Source: an uncultured Flavobacteriales bacterium (lineage in GTDB: Bacteria > Bacteroidota > Bacteroidia > Flavobacteriales_D > Parvicellaceae). From it: a DNA stretch of 64,000 nt. Location: NCBI GenBank assembly GCA_943787535.1, contig CALSMU010000013.1, positions 179,370 to 243,369 on the forward strand, read 5' to 3'. The position numbers and the translations under genes are program-made. This document shows, in pieces, positions 20,669 to 31,053 of this stretch (position 1 is its first letter; each line of letters begins with the position of its first letter). Below the pieces are notes generated by a model. It searched no databases. It saw only the letters and a program-made list of their open reading frames with translations, and was not told where the DNA came from.

Positions 20669-21895
20669 TCACTTCTTTTTCTTCTTTTTTTCAAAACGCT
20701 CATCCATGTCTAGAAGTGATTGCCAATCATCAGTGCTATCACTGGATAAGTCTTTCGTTTGTTCGTACTCTAGATTAGAAACAGCCATTATTTCAATGTT
20801 ATTTCCCAAAAATCCTTCAATATTATCGAGAATAATTTTTTCGTCTTTGCTGCAAAAAGATATTGCTTGCCCTTTTTGAGTGCCTCTACCTGTACGTCCT
20901 ACCCGATGAACATAGTTTTCTGATTTGTCTGGCAAGTCATAATTTATTACAAAATCCACATTAGGCACGTCAATACCTCTAGCACTGATATCTGTAGCTA
21001 TTAAGACTTTTGTTTTACCTGTCTTAAAATCACCTAGCAAGGTTGCTCTTTCATGTTGTTCCTTGTCTCCATGCAAAGTACTAGAACTTAACCCAACTCT
21101 TTTCATTGCTTTTAAAACGCGTTCAGCTCGTACTTTTGTTCGAACAAATACCAGTACTTTGCTGTCGGGATTGTCTTTTAGGAAGCGTTCAAGGAAGAAA
21201 CGTTTGTCGTCCATTTCTACAAAAACAACAGAGTGACTAACATTTTCAGAAACAGGGTCTTTAGGTGATACTTGTATTCGTATAGCGTTTGAGACTAGCG
21301 AATAAGCCAACCTTTTGATATCTTTATTAATTGTTGCTGAAAAGAACAATGTTTGATGCCTTTGTAAAAGTTTTGATTTTATATCTGTTATGTCTTCAAT
21401 AAAACCTAGGTCTAGCATGTGATCTGCTTCGTCTAAAATTAAGGTGTTGATTCTATGCAGTCGCAAGTATCCTTGGCTAATCAGGTCAAACATTCTTCCT
21501 GGGGTAGCCACTAAAATATCAACACCATGTTCTAGCTTCTCAATTTGGCTTTGTTGTTCAACACCACCGTAAATACAGAAAGTAGTAACATCTGTAAAGC
21601 GCGCTATCTCAGTAAAAACCTCAGCTACTTGAATAGCCAATTCGCGCGTTGGAACCATTACCAAACACTTTACACCGTCTCTTCTATTTTTTATTTTAGA
21701 AGCTTGGATGTTGTTAATAATCGGAATAGCAAATGCTGCTGTTTTTCCCGTTCCAGTTTGCGCGATTGCTAAAACGTCCTCACCTTTAAGAATTGATGGG
21801 ATTGATTTAAACTGAATATCCGTAGGTTTTTTAAATCCTAGTAATGCTAAATTCTTTTTAATTTGCGGTGCTATGTAATAGTCGTCAAACTTCAT
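20669..21895 (-). CDS. DEAD/DEAH-box RNA helicase
   Basis: AQTGTGKTAAFAIP, PTRELAIQ, LDEADHMLDLGF, FSATIN, HRVGRTGRG; Lys-rich C-terminus. Confidence 0.96.
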   Translation of the reverse strand: MKFDDYYIAPQIKKNLALLGFKKPTDIQFKSIPSILKGEDVLAIAQTGTGKTAAFAIPIINNIQASKIKNRRDGVKCLVMVPTRELAIQVAEVFTEIARFTDVTTFCIYGGVEQQSQIEKLEHGVDILVATPGRMFDLISQGYLRLHRINTLILDEADHMLDLGFIEDITDIKSKLLQRHQTLFFSATINKDIKRLAYSLVSNAIRIQVSPKDPVSENVSHSVVFVEMDDKRFFLERFLKDNPDSKVLVFVRTKVRAERVLKAMKRVGLSSSTLHGDKEQHERATLLGDFKTGKTKVLIATDISARGIDVPNVDFVINYDLPDKSENYVHRVGRTGRGTQKGQAISFCSKDEKIILDNIEGFLGNNIEIMAVSNLEYEQTKDLSSDSTDDWQSLLDMDERFEKKKKKK

Positions 21896-21986
21896 GGTGG
21901 TAAATTGTTCTGCAAAAGTAAGGAATCGAGATTAACAACAGTAAGTTTTGATTATATTTAGAACTTAAATAGTAATTGATAAAAAA

Positions 21987-22769
21987 GTGTCATCTAAGAA
22001 TTCCATAAAACTCACATTTCTGGGAACCGGAACATCACAAGGTGTTCCGGTAATAGCTTGTAATTGCGAGGTTTGCTTGTCAGATGACAGTAAAGACAAT
22101 CGTCTTCGTAGTTCAGTTTTGATCGAAACGCAAGGAGTAGCATTTGCGATAGACTCGGGTCCTGATTTCCGACAACAAATGTTAAGAGAAAATATACAAC
22201 ATTTGGATGCAATTGTATTTACCCATGAACACAAGGACCATGTCGCGGGATTGGATGATGTTCGTGCTTTTAATTTCAAGTCAAAAGTTTCAATGAATAT
22301 TTATTGTACTGAGCACGTTTTTCAAAACTTATCTAGAGAATTTCATTATGTGTTTGATCCAAAGTTTTTGTATCCTGGAATTCCAAAAATAGAACCGCAT
22401 ATTATTACAAATAAGCCATTTAAAGTAAGTGGAGTAGAGGTGTTGCCAGTCGAAGTTTTTCATTATAAATTACCCGTTTTTGGTTATCGAATAGGAGACG
22501 TAACTTATATAACGGATGCGAATAAAATCGCCCCAGAAGAGTTCGAGAAAATGAGAGGTTCTAAAACTCTTATCCTTAATGCGCTTAGAAAGACAGAACA
22601 TATCTCACATTTCACATTAGAGGAAGCCTTAGCAATCATTAAAGAAATTAAACCAGAAAAAGCTTATTTAACACATATCAGCCATTTAATGGGCAGGCAT
22701 AATGATGTTAGTAAGGAATTACCTGATAATGTTGCGATTGCTTATGATGGTTTGCAGATCGAACTATGA
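21987..22769 (+). CDS. MBL-fold metallohydrolase (PhnP/lipoate-protein-ligase-associated type), GTG start
   Basis: FLGTGTSQGVPVIACNCEVC, FTHEHKDHVAGLDDVR, YLTHISHLMGRHNDV. Confidence 0.9.
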   Translation: MSSKNSIKLTFLGTGTSQGVPVIACNCEVCLSDDSKDNRLRSSVLIETQGVAFAIDSGPDFRQQMLRENIQHLDAIVFTHEHKDHVAGLDDVRAFNFKSKVSMNIYCTEHVFQNLSREFHYVFDPKFLYPGIPKIEPHIITNKPFKVSGVEVLPVEVFHYKLPVFGYRIGDVTYITDANKIAPEEFEKMRGSKTLILNALRKTEHISHFTLEEALAIIKEIKPEKAYLTHISHLMGRHNDVSKELPDNVAIAYDGLQIEL

Positions 22770-22821
22770 TTTAAGCAGTTGATTAATCTTATTTAAGAAA
22801 AAGTGATGAGGTATCAGTTTT

Positions 22822-24459
22822 TTATTGCTTATAAACCAACTCACCGTTTACATAAGTGGCTTTAATCTGTGTTTCTAGTATTTCATCCTCAGGTACAGCT
22901 AGTATATTTCGGTCTAGAATTATGAAATCAGCTAATTTATTAACTTCCAAGGATCCTTTATCTTGTTCTTCAAAATTGGAAAGTGCTGCCCAAATTGTCA
23001 TTCCTTTTAATGTCTCCCAACGAGATAACGCATTCTCTATTTGAAATCCATTTTTAGGCATTCCATTCTTGTTTTTTCTAGATACAGCTGCATAGAAAGT
23101 TTCAATTGGGCTGATGTTTTCAATTGGGAAATCTGTCCCCAAAGCAATAAATTCATTTTGATATAACAGCTTTTGATAAGCATATCCAAACCTTGTTCTC
23201 GTTTTTCCCAATCGGAGCCTAGCCCATCGCATATCACTTGTAGCGTGTGTTGGCTGGACAGAAGGAATTATAGTAAATTCTTTAAACAATTTGAAGTCAG
23301 TGGAATCGACAACCTGCGCATGTTCAATTCTCCATCTTTTGTCATTCTTTCCTCCTAAAATATCTCCATATATGTTTAAAATTAGTCGGGAAGTTGAATC
23401 ACCAATAGAATGGGTACACATTTGGAAGCCTTTATCATAAATTAGTTGCGCTTTTTCTCTGAAGTAATTGGGGTTGTTTAATAACATTCCGTAATGCACG
23501 CTATCTACATCGGAGTAAGGGCGTAATAAACAAGCACCTCTTGATCCGAGAGCACCATCCCCATAGAATTTAAATGCCGCAACGTGTACCCGGTCAGTTT
23601 TGTAAGGCCCTCCAACAGTATCTAAATAGTAATCGAAATTCTCTTTGGTGTCACTTAACATTATATACATTCTCATTTTTAACTCTTCCGATTTTTCCAA
23701 GTTTTCAATTAATTGAACATCACTCTTGCTAAGTCCAGCGTCATCTACTGTTGTTAAACCAACAGCAAAGCAATTACGTTGTGCATCTAGCAAAGCTTTT
23801 TTCTTTTGTTGTTCGTTAGGTTTGGGGATGAATTGACGAATGTGATCAACTGCGTTATCAGAAATAACTCCGGTAAGTTCGCCGTTTAGAACTTCTATAA
23901 ACCCTCCTAATATTTCTGTTTCAGTTGTAATGCCAGCAATATTTAAAGCGGACTGATTAGCAATTGCCATATGACCATCTACACGTCTCAATAAAACGGG
24001 AGTGTTTGGGAATTTATCATCGAGTTCTTTTTTATTTGGGTTATCTGGGTTTTCCCAAATAGTTTGGTCCCATCCCCTCCCTTCAATCCAGGTTGATATT
24101 CTGTTCTTATCGAAATTTACACATCTTTCAACTACTTCTTTAAATGACTTTGCTCCCTTTAAATCTAGCTGTTGCAAACTAAGACCATAACCTAAAAAAT
24201 GACAATGTGCATCTATGAAACCTGGGTAAACCCAATCCAATTGCAAGTCAATGCTTTTGAGGGCACTGTATTTATTCAAAATTTGTTGTTCTTTTCCAAT
24301 GGCTATAATTTTACCGTCTTTTATCGCCATTGCTTCAAATATGAGACTGTCTTCCGTTACAGAAACAATATTTCCATTGTGGATAATTAAGTCCACTTCT
24401 TTTGTTTTCATGCAAGAACTTAACATTAGAGTAAACGATAAAATGTATAGTAGTTTCAT
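22822..24459 (-). CDS. amidohydrolase family lipoprotein (YtcJ-like)
   Basis: VYPGFIDAHCHFLGYG, GRGWDQTIW, DGALGSRGA, RWRIEHAQVV, ALGTDFPIENI. Confidence 0.92.
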   Translation of the reverse strand: MKLLYILSFTLMLSSCMKTKEVDLIIHNGNIVSVTEDSLIFEAMAIKDGKIIAIGKEQQILNKYSALKSIDLQLDWVYPGFIDAHCHFLGYGLSLQQLDLKGAKSFKEVVERCVNFDKNRISTWIEGRGWDQTIWENPDNPNKKELDDKFPNTPVLLRRVDGHMAIANQSALNIAGITTETEILGGFIEVLNGELTGVISDNAVDHIRQFIPKPNEQQKKKALLDAQRNCFAVGLTTVDDAGLSKSDVQLIENLEKSEELKMRMYIMLSDTKENFDYYLDTVGGPYKTDRVHVAAFKFYGDGALGSRGACLLRPYSDVDSVHYGMLLNNPNYFREKAQLIYDKGFQMCTHSIGDSTSRLILNIYGDILGGKNDKRWRIEHAQVVDSTDFKLFKEFTIIPSVQPTHATSDMRWARLRLGKTRTRFGYAYQKLLYQNEFIALGTDFPIENISPIETFYAAVSRKNKNGMPKNGFQIENALSRWETLKGMTIWAALSNFEEQDKGSLEVNKLADFIILDRNILAVPEDEILETQIKATYVNGELVYKQ

Positions 24460-25784
24460 TATTTCAAAAATTTAAAAAATGGAATTTTTCCACATAGGTA
24501 ATCGATATTAAGAAATGTAAGAATAGCTATTCCTAAAAAGGGTAGGGCAGGAATTTTATAACGAACCAAAGCTCCTGCAACGGGAGTGGTAAGTCCAATT
24601 ATACTAAATAAGATAAGGGTGAAAAAAACACTAAACCATAATATGTTTTTTGTTTCTGTAGTGAGTTTTACCTTTCGTTTTAACCCTGAAAAAAATGAAA
24701 GAAATATTAGAGCAACAAGCAATGTGTTTTCAATTATTGAAGGGAGGAATATAAATTGATTCCCTTTATTAATCAAAGGTCTTATAAAACAATTTGCTAA
24801 GGCTTCCGGCACTACTCTTACTACTCCAAAAAATGTAGGTTCTAAATTAGTGAGTTCAAACCTACTACCTGGATCTGTTACTTCAGCGAGACGTATAAAA
24901 TTTTTTTGCTTTGTAATCAAGGTATCTACAAAATCAAAATGAGGAGGAATTTCTCTTGAATTAAAAGCTAAAACACTAAAAACTATAGCTACGGAAGAAT
25001 AGACTAAAAAGGGATGTTTTATCTGAAATTTCACAGAAATAAAATAGCCTATTACACATGGGAGCAATGCAAGTAAAACATAAAACTTTATAAAGAATAA
25101 AAGAATAAAAGAAAGAAAGAATAGTGTCAAAAGTTTAATGTTGATTTTCTGTTCAGTTAATTGCTTTAATGCGTGGATAAGAATTCCCATACCAAAGATT
25201 AGAATACTTTCCTTTAAAGCTCCTGAACTCCAAAATATTACCGATGGAATTAGGAAAACTACAATAATTAGAGCACCCTGTTTGTTGCTGAAAAAATCCT
25301 TGAAAGATCTAAATATACACGTGAATCCAATCATACTTAAAGCTGTGAAAAAAATCGTATGAATATGAAAATTCCCCATAGAAAATAAGCGAATCACGGC
25401 ATTGAATCTAATTATGGTACGTGAGTCATTGTAGGTGCTAGATTCATAAACACGGACCCAGTTATTCATTTCTACATAATAGCTGTTAAAGAAATATTCG
25501 TTTTCATTTCCATACCCAAAAAGCATTTTAAAAAAATCTACAGGATTGGAATACAGTGCATTATACATTACTTTACTATCGTCAAAGTACTTATATATGT
25601 CAGCATCTAAGCGATTAGTGTAGTATGCAGTGTACATCCCAGTTAAGCCAAATCCAATAATAAGTTTAATAGAAAATAATAACCATAATTGCGTTGTCGT
25701 AATCCCAGAATCACCAAAAAATTTCCATCTTTTTAAAACCCAAAAAAATAGTAGGATATAGAATATAAGAAGGACTGTGCTCAA
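24459..25784 (-). CDS. polytopic membrane protein of unknown function (EpsG/glycosyltransferase-like topology)
   Basis: About ten hydrophobic segments; no diagnostic motif recognised. Confidence 0.6.
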   Translation of the reverse strand: MSTVLLIFYILLFFWVLKRWKFFGDSGITTTQLWLLFSIKLIIGFGLTGMYTAYYTNRLDADIYKYFDDSKVMYNALYSNPVDFFKMLFGYGNENEYFFNSYYVEMNNWVRVYESSTYNDSRTIIRFNAVIRLFSMGNFHIHTIFFTALSMIGFTCIFRSFKDFFSNKQGALIIVVFLIPSVIFWSSGALKESILIFGMGILIHALKQLTEQKINIKLLTLFFLSFILLFFIKFYVLLALLPCVIGYFISVKFQIKHPFLVYSSVAIVFSVLAFNSREIPPHFDFVDTLITKQKNFIRLAEVTDPGSRFELTNLEPTFFGVVRVVPEALANCFIRPLINKGNQFIFLPSIIENTLLVALIFLSFFSGLKRKVKLTTETKNILWFSVFFTLILFSIIGLTTPVAGALVRYKIPALPFLGIAILTFLNIDYLCGKIPFFKFLK

Positions 25785-25956
25785 TTGGTTATGTTTATGG
25801 GTAAAGACAAATGTAACACCAATGCAATGAAAGTTCTCTTTGTTTAAACAAATTTTTACTTCTTGTTAATAAATAAAGCTTTTTGGAATGGTATAAAAGC
25901 GTGATGTTATGTGTACTTTTGCAGAGTAAAATTAAAATTCATAACCCTACAAGAAC

Positions 25957-28191
25957 ATGAGTGTTGCCGCAACAAAAGAAGCTACTTTAGAACAAGCAAA
26001 AGAATTAGGCTTATTAGAATCTGAATTCGAACAGATAAAAGAGATAATGGGGCGTACGCCTAACTTTACAGAGATGAGTGTTTACTCAGTAATGTGGAGT
26101 GAACATTGTTCTTATAAAAATTCAATCCTTTGGCTAAAAACAATGCCAAAAGATGGTCCAAATATGTTGGTTAAGGCGGGTGAAGAAAATGCTGGGTTAG
26201 TAGATATTGGAGATGGTTTGGCTTGTTGCTTTAAAATTGAGTCACACAACCATCCGAGTGCATTAGAGCCTTATCAAGGAGCTGCAACCGGAGTTGGTGG
26301 TATTAATAGAGATATATTTACAATGGGAGCTAGACCTGTTGCACAATTAAACTCTTTGCGTTTTGGAGAGATTGATAGAGATCATACTAAATGGTTGGTG
26401 AAAGGCGTTACAAAAGGAATTGGGGATTACGGAAATGCTTTTGGTATTCCAATCGTAGGAGGCGAAGTTTTCTTTGACGAGAGCTATAATCAAAATCCAT
26501 TGGTAAATGCATTTTCAGCAGGAATTATGAATACTGGAGAAATGATATCAGCCACTGCATCTGGTGTTGGGAATCCTGTTTTTATTGTTGGTTCTGCTAC
26601 TGGAAAAGATGGTATTCACGGTGCTGCATTTGCTTCAAAAGATATTACTGAAGATTCGATGGATGATTTACCAGCTGTTCAGGTTGGAGATCCATTTCAA
26701 GAAAAATTATTATTAGAAGCTTCTTTAGAATTGGCAAAAACCGATGTTCTTAGAGGAATGCAAGACATGGGCGCAGCAGGAATTACTTGTTCTACTTGTG
26801 AAATGAGTGCTGCGGGAAAAGTAGGAATGAAAATCAATTTAGATTTGGTTCCAACGCGCCAGTCTGATATGAAAGATTGGGAGATTTTACTTTCTGAATC
26901 GCAAGAAAGAATGTTGGTTGTTGTTGAAAAAGGAAAAGAGGCTATAGTTAACGGTATTTTTGAAAAATGGGATTTGAATTGTGCCGAAATAGGTGTTGTC
27001 ACTGATGACGGAATGGTGGAGTTCTCAATGGGTGGAGAAGTTGTTGCGCATGTTAATGCTGATTCTTTAGTATTAGGGGGTGGAGCTCCACAGTATAAAA
27101 GAGATTATAAAGAACCAGCCTATTATGCAGAGTATCAAAAATTTAAAATGGAGGATGTTAAGCAACCTGAAGATTTGAAAGAGGTAGCACATTTTTTATT
27201 AACGCATCCAAATATTGCTTCTAAGCGCTGGGTTTACGAGCAATATGACAGTATGGTAGGAACTGCTAATATGAGTACTAACGCACCTTCTGATGCTGGT
27301 ATTGTAAACATTAAGGGAACGAATAAGGCTTTAGCAATGACAGTAGACTGTAATTCACGCTATGTGAACGCTGATCCTGAAGTTGGTTGTGCAATTGCTG
27401 TGTCTGAAGCAGCAAGGAATATTGTTTGTTCTGGTGGAGAACCATCAGCAATTACAAATTGTTTGAATTTTGGAAATCCATACAATCCCGAATCATACTG
27501 GCAATTTGTTGGGTCTGTTAAAGGAATGACAGCTGCGTGTAAGAAGTTTCAAACTCCGGTGACAGGAGGAAACGTCAGCTTTTATAATCAATCTATTATT
27601 GATGGGAAAGAAGTTCCTGTATTTCCAACACCAACAATCGGAATGTTAGGAATTTTGAATGACAAGTCAAAGAAGATGTCTTTGGATTTTAAACAAAAAG
27701 GAGATTTAATTTTCTTAATTGGAAATGTAACCGAAGATATTGCTAGTTCAGAATATGTATATAGTTATCATGGTATAAAGGCATCCCCAGCTCCTTATTT
27801 CAATTTACAAGAAGAATATGAAATGCAAGCAGCTGTTAAAGGATTGATAAGCGACAAGTTAATTTCGGCTGCGCATGATTGCGCTGATGGGGGGTTGTTT
27901 ATTACATTAACTGAAATGGGAATGCCAAATGGATTAGGCTTTGATATTGTATCTGATTCTGAAATCAGAGAGGATGCATATCTATTTGGTGAATCTCAAG
28001 GAAGGGTAGTGGTAACAGTTGATAATACAACTGAAGATGAGTTTTTGGATTACATGATCGAATGTGGTGTGCCTTTTACTTTAATAGGTCACGTAACTAA
28101 AGGTAAAATGGTGGTTGATGATACACATTTTGGATTTATTAACGAGGCTAAAGAACACTTTGACAATGCTTTAGAAGCAAGGTTGAGTTAG
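25957..28191 (+). CDS. purL: phosphoribosylformylglycinamidine synthase subunit PurL
   Basis: MSVYSVMWSEHCSYKNS, KIESHNHPSALEPYQGAATGVGGI, TGGNVSFYN, HDCADGGL. Confidence 0.96.
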   Translation: MSVAATKEATLEQAKELGLLESEFEQIKEIMGRTPNFTEMSVYSVMWSEHCSYKNSILWLKTMPKDGPNMLVKAGEENAGLVDIGDGLACCFKIESHNHPSALEPYQGAATGVGGINRDIFTMGARPVAQLNSLRFGEIDRDHTKWLVKGVTKGIGDYGNAFGIPIVGGEVFFDESYNQNPLVNAFSAGIMNTGEMISATASGVGNPVFIVGSATGKDGIHGAAFASKDITEDSMDDLPAVQVGDPFQEKLLLEASLELAKTDVLRGMQDMGAAGITCSTCEMSAAGKVGMKINLDLVPTRQSDMKDWEILLSESQERMLVVVEKGKEAIVNGIFEKWDLNCAEIGVVTDDGMVEFSMGGEVVAHVNADSLVLGGGAPQYKRDYKEPAYYAEYQKFKMEDVKQPEDLKEVAHFLLTHPNIASKRWVYEQYDSMVGTANMSTNAPSDAGIVNIKGTNKALAMTVDCNSRYVNADPEVGCAIAVSEAARNIVCSGGEPSAITNCLNFGNPYNPESYWQFVGSVKGMTAACKKFQTPVTGGNVSFYNQSIIDGKEVPVFPTPTIGMLGILNDKSKKMSLDFKQKGDLIFLIGNVTEDIASSEYVYSYHGIKASPAPYFNLQEEYEMQAAVKGLISDKLISAAHDCADGGLFITLTEMGMPNGLGFDIVSDSEIREDAYLFGESQGRVVVTVDNTTEDEFLDYMIECGVPFTLIGHVTKGKMVVDDTHFGFINEAKEHFDNALEARLS

Positions 28192-28212
28192 TGTTGTAAT
28201 AAACCTATATGG

Positions 28213-28248
28213 AAAAAAGGCTGATTCAATTGAATCAGCCTTTTTTTC
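28213..28248 (+). terminator. Rho-independent terminator of purL
   Basis: Perfect palindrome aaaaaaggctgattcaa/ttgaatcagcctttttt followed by T-tract; likely bidirectional. Confidence 0.9.
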
Positions 28249-28284
28249 TATCTTGTCATTAGCGAGCAAGTGTTGTATTATCCG

Positions 28285-29436
28285 CTAATCGAAATAACGC
28301 GGTTTTTTCCAAAGAATTCCATACCCAATAAAACTTGTTAAAATGAAAATAGTGGAAATAATCTGAGCCTGCGTAATTACTAAACCAAATAAGTTATACG
28401 TTTCATTGACACGAATTAATTCGATAGTGAAACGTTCTATTCCATTAAAGAAGAGGTAGCTAATAAAAATAAACCCCGTTAGTTTTATTTTCTTTCTTAA
28501 GTACATCAATAATCCAAAAATACCGAGGCAAAGGACGAACTCATAAATGGGGGTAGGGAAAACAGGAGTAGCTAATTTGTAGCAATAATCCGAATACATA
28601 CAATCTTGTATTCTAATTCCCTCGTTTATTACATTATTCGGGTAATCATAGCTCCAAATCCAATCAGGGAAAATTGACATTAAGTTGGGTTTAGCTGCAG
28701 TATTGTCAATTCCCCAATCTCCATCACCGCTAAAATGACAACCTAATCTTCCAATTCCATATGCAACTATTAATGCAGGTGAAACAGCATCTAACATATG
28801 AAATACATGCAGTTTTTGCTTACGGATGTAGATTATACAAGCCACGGAAGCAGCTATTAAGCCACCGTAAATTGTTAGTCCACTAAATGGATCATGAAGA
28901 AAGTCTGAAAGTGGAACAGGATCTTCCAGCCAAGCGAAAACTTTAGCTCCTAAAAAACCAAAAACTAATGCTAATAATGTAATGCTACTAACATGTTGGT
29001 GGGGTTTTACTTCTTTCTCAAGTTTTATTGGTTCTGGTAATTTTTGTTTTTCAGATTGGTAATAATTCTGGCCTGCAATTCCCAAACCCAATACAATTCC
29101 ACCAAAAAGACTTCCTTCCCAGGAGAGGATATAATGTTGGAAATCATTCAAAACAGTTGAATTGTAGAAGGGGTAAAGGAATTTAAACCCAATAATAAAC
29201 CCAACCACAAATAGGATCAGTAATTCTAGTATGGAAGCTTTTTTACCTGCAATATCTATGCATAATTTGCCATGAAGTAATCCTTCTTTTTCTTTACGAA
29301 TTATCTCTTTCCTGAATAGGAATGCAGCGCATAAAAAAGCAAGTGCTACAAGAAAACCAAAGGAGTTGATAGGCTTCAAAAATATCCAATCTACTCCGAA
29401 TAAGTCTTTAAACAAATGAAATAGAGTAGGGTACAT
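28285..29436 (-). CDS. lgt: prolipoprotein diacylglyceryl transferase
   Basis: SGLTIYGGLIAA, DAVSPALIVAYGIGRLGCHFSGDGDWG, TPIYEF. Confidence 0.88.
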   Translation of the reverse strand: MYPTLFHLFKDLFGVDWIFLKPINSFGFLVALAFLCAAFLFRKEIIRKEKEGLLHGKLCIDIAGKKASILELLILFVVGFIIGFKFLYPFYNSTVLNDFQHYILSWEGSLFGGIVLGLGIAGQNYYQSEKQKLPEPIKLEKEVKPHQHVSSITLLALVFGFLGAKVFAWLEDPVPLSDFLHDPFSGLTIYGGLIAASVACIIYIRKQKLHVFHMLDAVSPALIVAYGIGRLGCHFSGDGDWGIDNTAAKPNLMSIFPDWIWSYDYPNNVINEGIRIQDCMYSDYCYKLATPVFPTPIYEFVLCLGIFGLLMYLRKKIKLTGFIFISYLFFNGIERFTIELIRVNETYNLFGLVITQAQIISTIFILTSFIGYGILWKKPRYFD

Positions 29437-30770
29437 TAGCCGTTTATTCTGGTAACGGTTTCTAATTTTTCTTCAACAAATTCAATTTTCATTGTTCCAT
29501 CTTTATCCAATTCGGTCATCTTAACCTTTGCAGATTGATTTACCATTAGAGGATTGAACACTGTTTTAACCTTTACATAGTTGTTGGTGAATCCGAACAT
29601 TAGTCCATTGTCTTCAGAACCTTCAAATACAACTTTTTCTTCAAGGCTAACATTCGCTTCGTAAAATGCTCTTTTCTTTTTCTCACTCAAAATTCGAAGC
29701 ATGTTACTTCTTGCTTTTCTCACATCTTTTGGTACCACTCCTTCCATTCGTAGAGCAGTGGTATTGTCTCTTTCTGAGTAAGTAAATACATGTAAATACG
29801 AAACTGGGAGTTCGTTTAAAAAGTTATATGTTTTCATGAACTCTTCATCCGTCTCACCCGGGTAACCTACAATTACATCAACACCAATGCAAGCATCTGG
29901 CATTAGTTCTTTTATTTTTTCTACGCGCGAAACATATAAAGATGATGCATATCTTCTTCGCATGCTTTTCAGTAAAACATCCGAACCACTCTGAAGAGGA
30001 ATGTGGAAATGGGGTGCAAAACGTTTAGATTGAGAGACGAACTCTATTATTTCGTTACTCAATAAATTAGGCTCGATGGATGATATTCGGAATCGTTCTA
30101 CATCCTCAAGCTTATCCAATTCTTGGATTAAGGCAAAAAAGTTCTCATCCGTTCCATAGCCAAAATCACCTATGTTCACTCCAGTTAAAACAATTTCTTT
30201 AACATCTGTTTTAGCCAATTCTTTTGCTTTTGCAATAGTATCTTCTATGGATGCATTACGACCTCTACCTCTTGCTAGCGGTATAGTGCAAAACGAACAG
30301 AAGTAATTGCAGCCATCTTGTATCTTTAAAAAAGAGCGTGTTCTATCGGTTGTACTAAATCCTGGAACAAACTCTTTGGTTTCTTTAATTTCGTTGGATA
30401 GTATTTGCGTGTCTTGACGCTTGTGCAAGTCATTCAGGTAGTCTCCAACTTTAAATTTCTCATTGGCTCCTAATACCAAGTCAACACCTTTAATGTTCGC
30501 AATTTCTTGCGGTTTTAACTGAGCGTAACACCCTATTACAACTACAAATGCTTCGGGGTTGTAGTTCAGTGCTTTTCGGACAATGTTTCTACATTTCTTA
30601 TTAGCACTTTCCGTAACGGAGCACGTGTTGATTACATAAACATCTGCGCCAGAATCAAATTCTACTTTCGCATAACCACTATTTGTAAGTGATTGGGCAA
30701 TTGTGCTCGTTTCGGAAAAGTTGAGTTTACAACCTAGAGTGTAATATGCAGCGGTACCGTATTGATTCAC
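29436..30770 (-). CDS. mtaB: tRNA (N6-L-threonylcarbamoyladenosine(37)-C2)-methylthiotransferase MtaB
   Basis: YTLGCKLNFSE, radical-SAM CNYFCSFCTIPLARGRGR, TRAM-like C-terminus. Confidence 0.92.
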   Translation of the reverse strand: MNQYGTAAYYTLGCKLNFSETSTIAQSLTNSGYAKVEFDSGADVYVINTCSVTESANKKCRNIVRKALNYNPEAFVVVIGCYAQLKPQEIANIKGVDLVLGANEKFKVGDYLNDLHKRQDTQILSNEIKETKEFVPGFSTTDRTRSFLKIQDGCNYFCSFCTIPLARGRGRNASIEDTIAKAKELAKTDVKEIVLTGVNIGDFGYGTDENFFALIQELDKLEDVERFRISSIEPNLLSNEIIEFVSQSKRFAPHFHIPLQSGSDVLLKSMRRRYASSLYVSRVEKIKELMPDACIGVDVIVGYPGETDEEFMKTYNFLNELPVSYLHVFTYSERDNTTALRMEGVVPKDVRKARSNMLRILSEKKKRAFYEANVSLEEKVVFEGSEDNGLMFGFTNNYVKVKTVFNPLMVNQSAKVKMTELDKDGTMKIEFVEEKLETVTRING

Positions 30771-31053
30771 GGTACAAAGGTAATTGATTTTTTTGTTTTA
30801 AGGATTAGAATTTAATTGTCCGCCGTGTGAGTAGGTAAAAACTATCTACCAAAAAAAGTCTTTTATAACACAACCATTTTTTGATATTTACGTTCTTTTA
30901 TCATGGGATTTACAATTACCTACATACCATAAAGTCACTACATGGGCTTATATATGTAAGTTAGTCTATCCTAAAAGTTTGCTGCGATATTTTTGGAGGT
31001 CTCACGGGGTCTGTAAACCGCAGTGATACAGAGATATTAGCTATGACAAGAAA

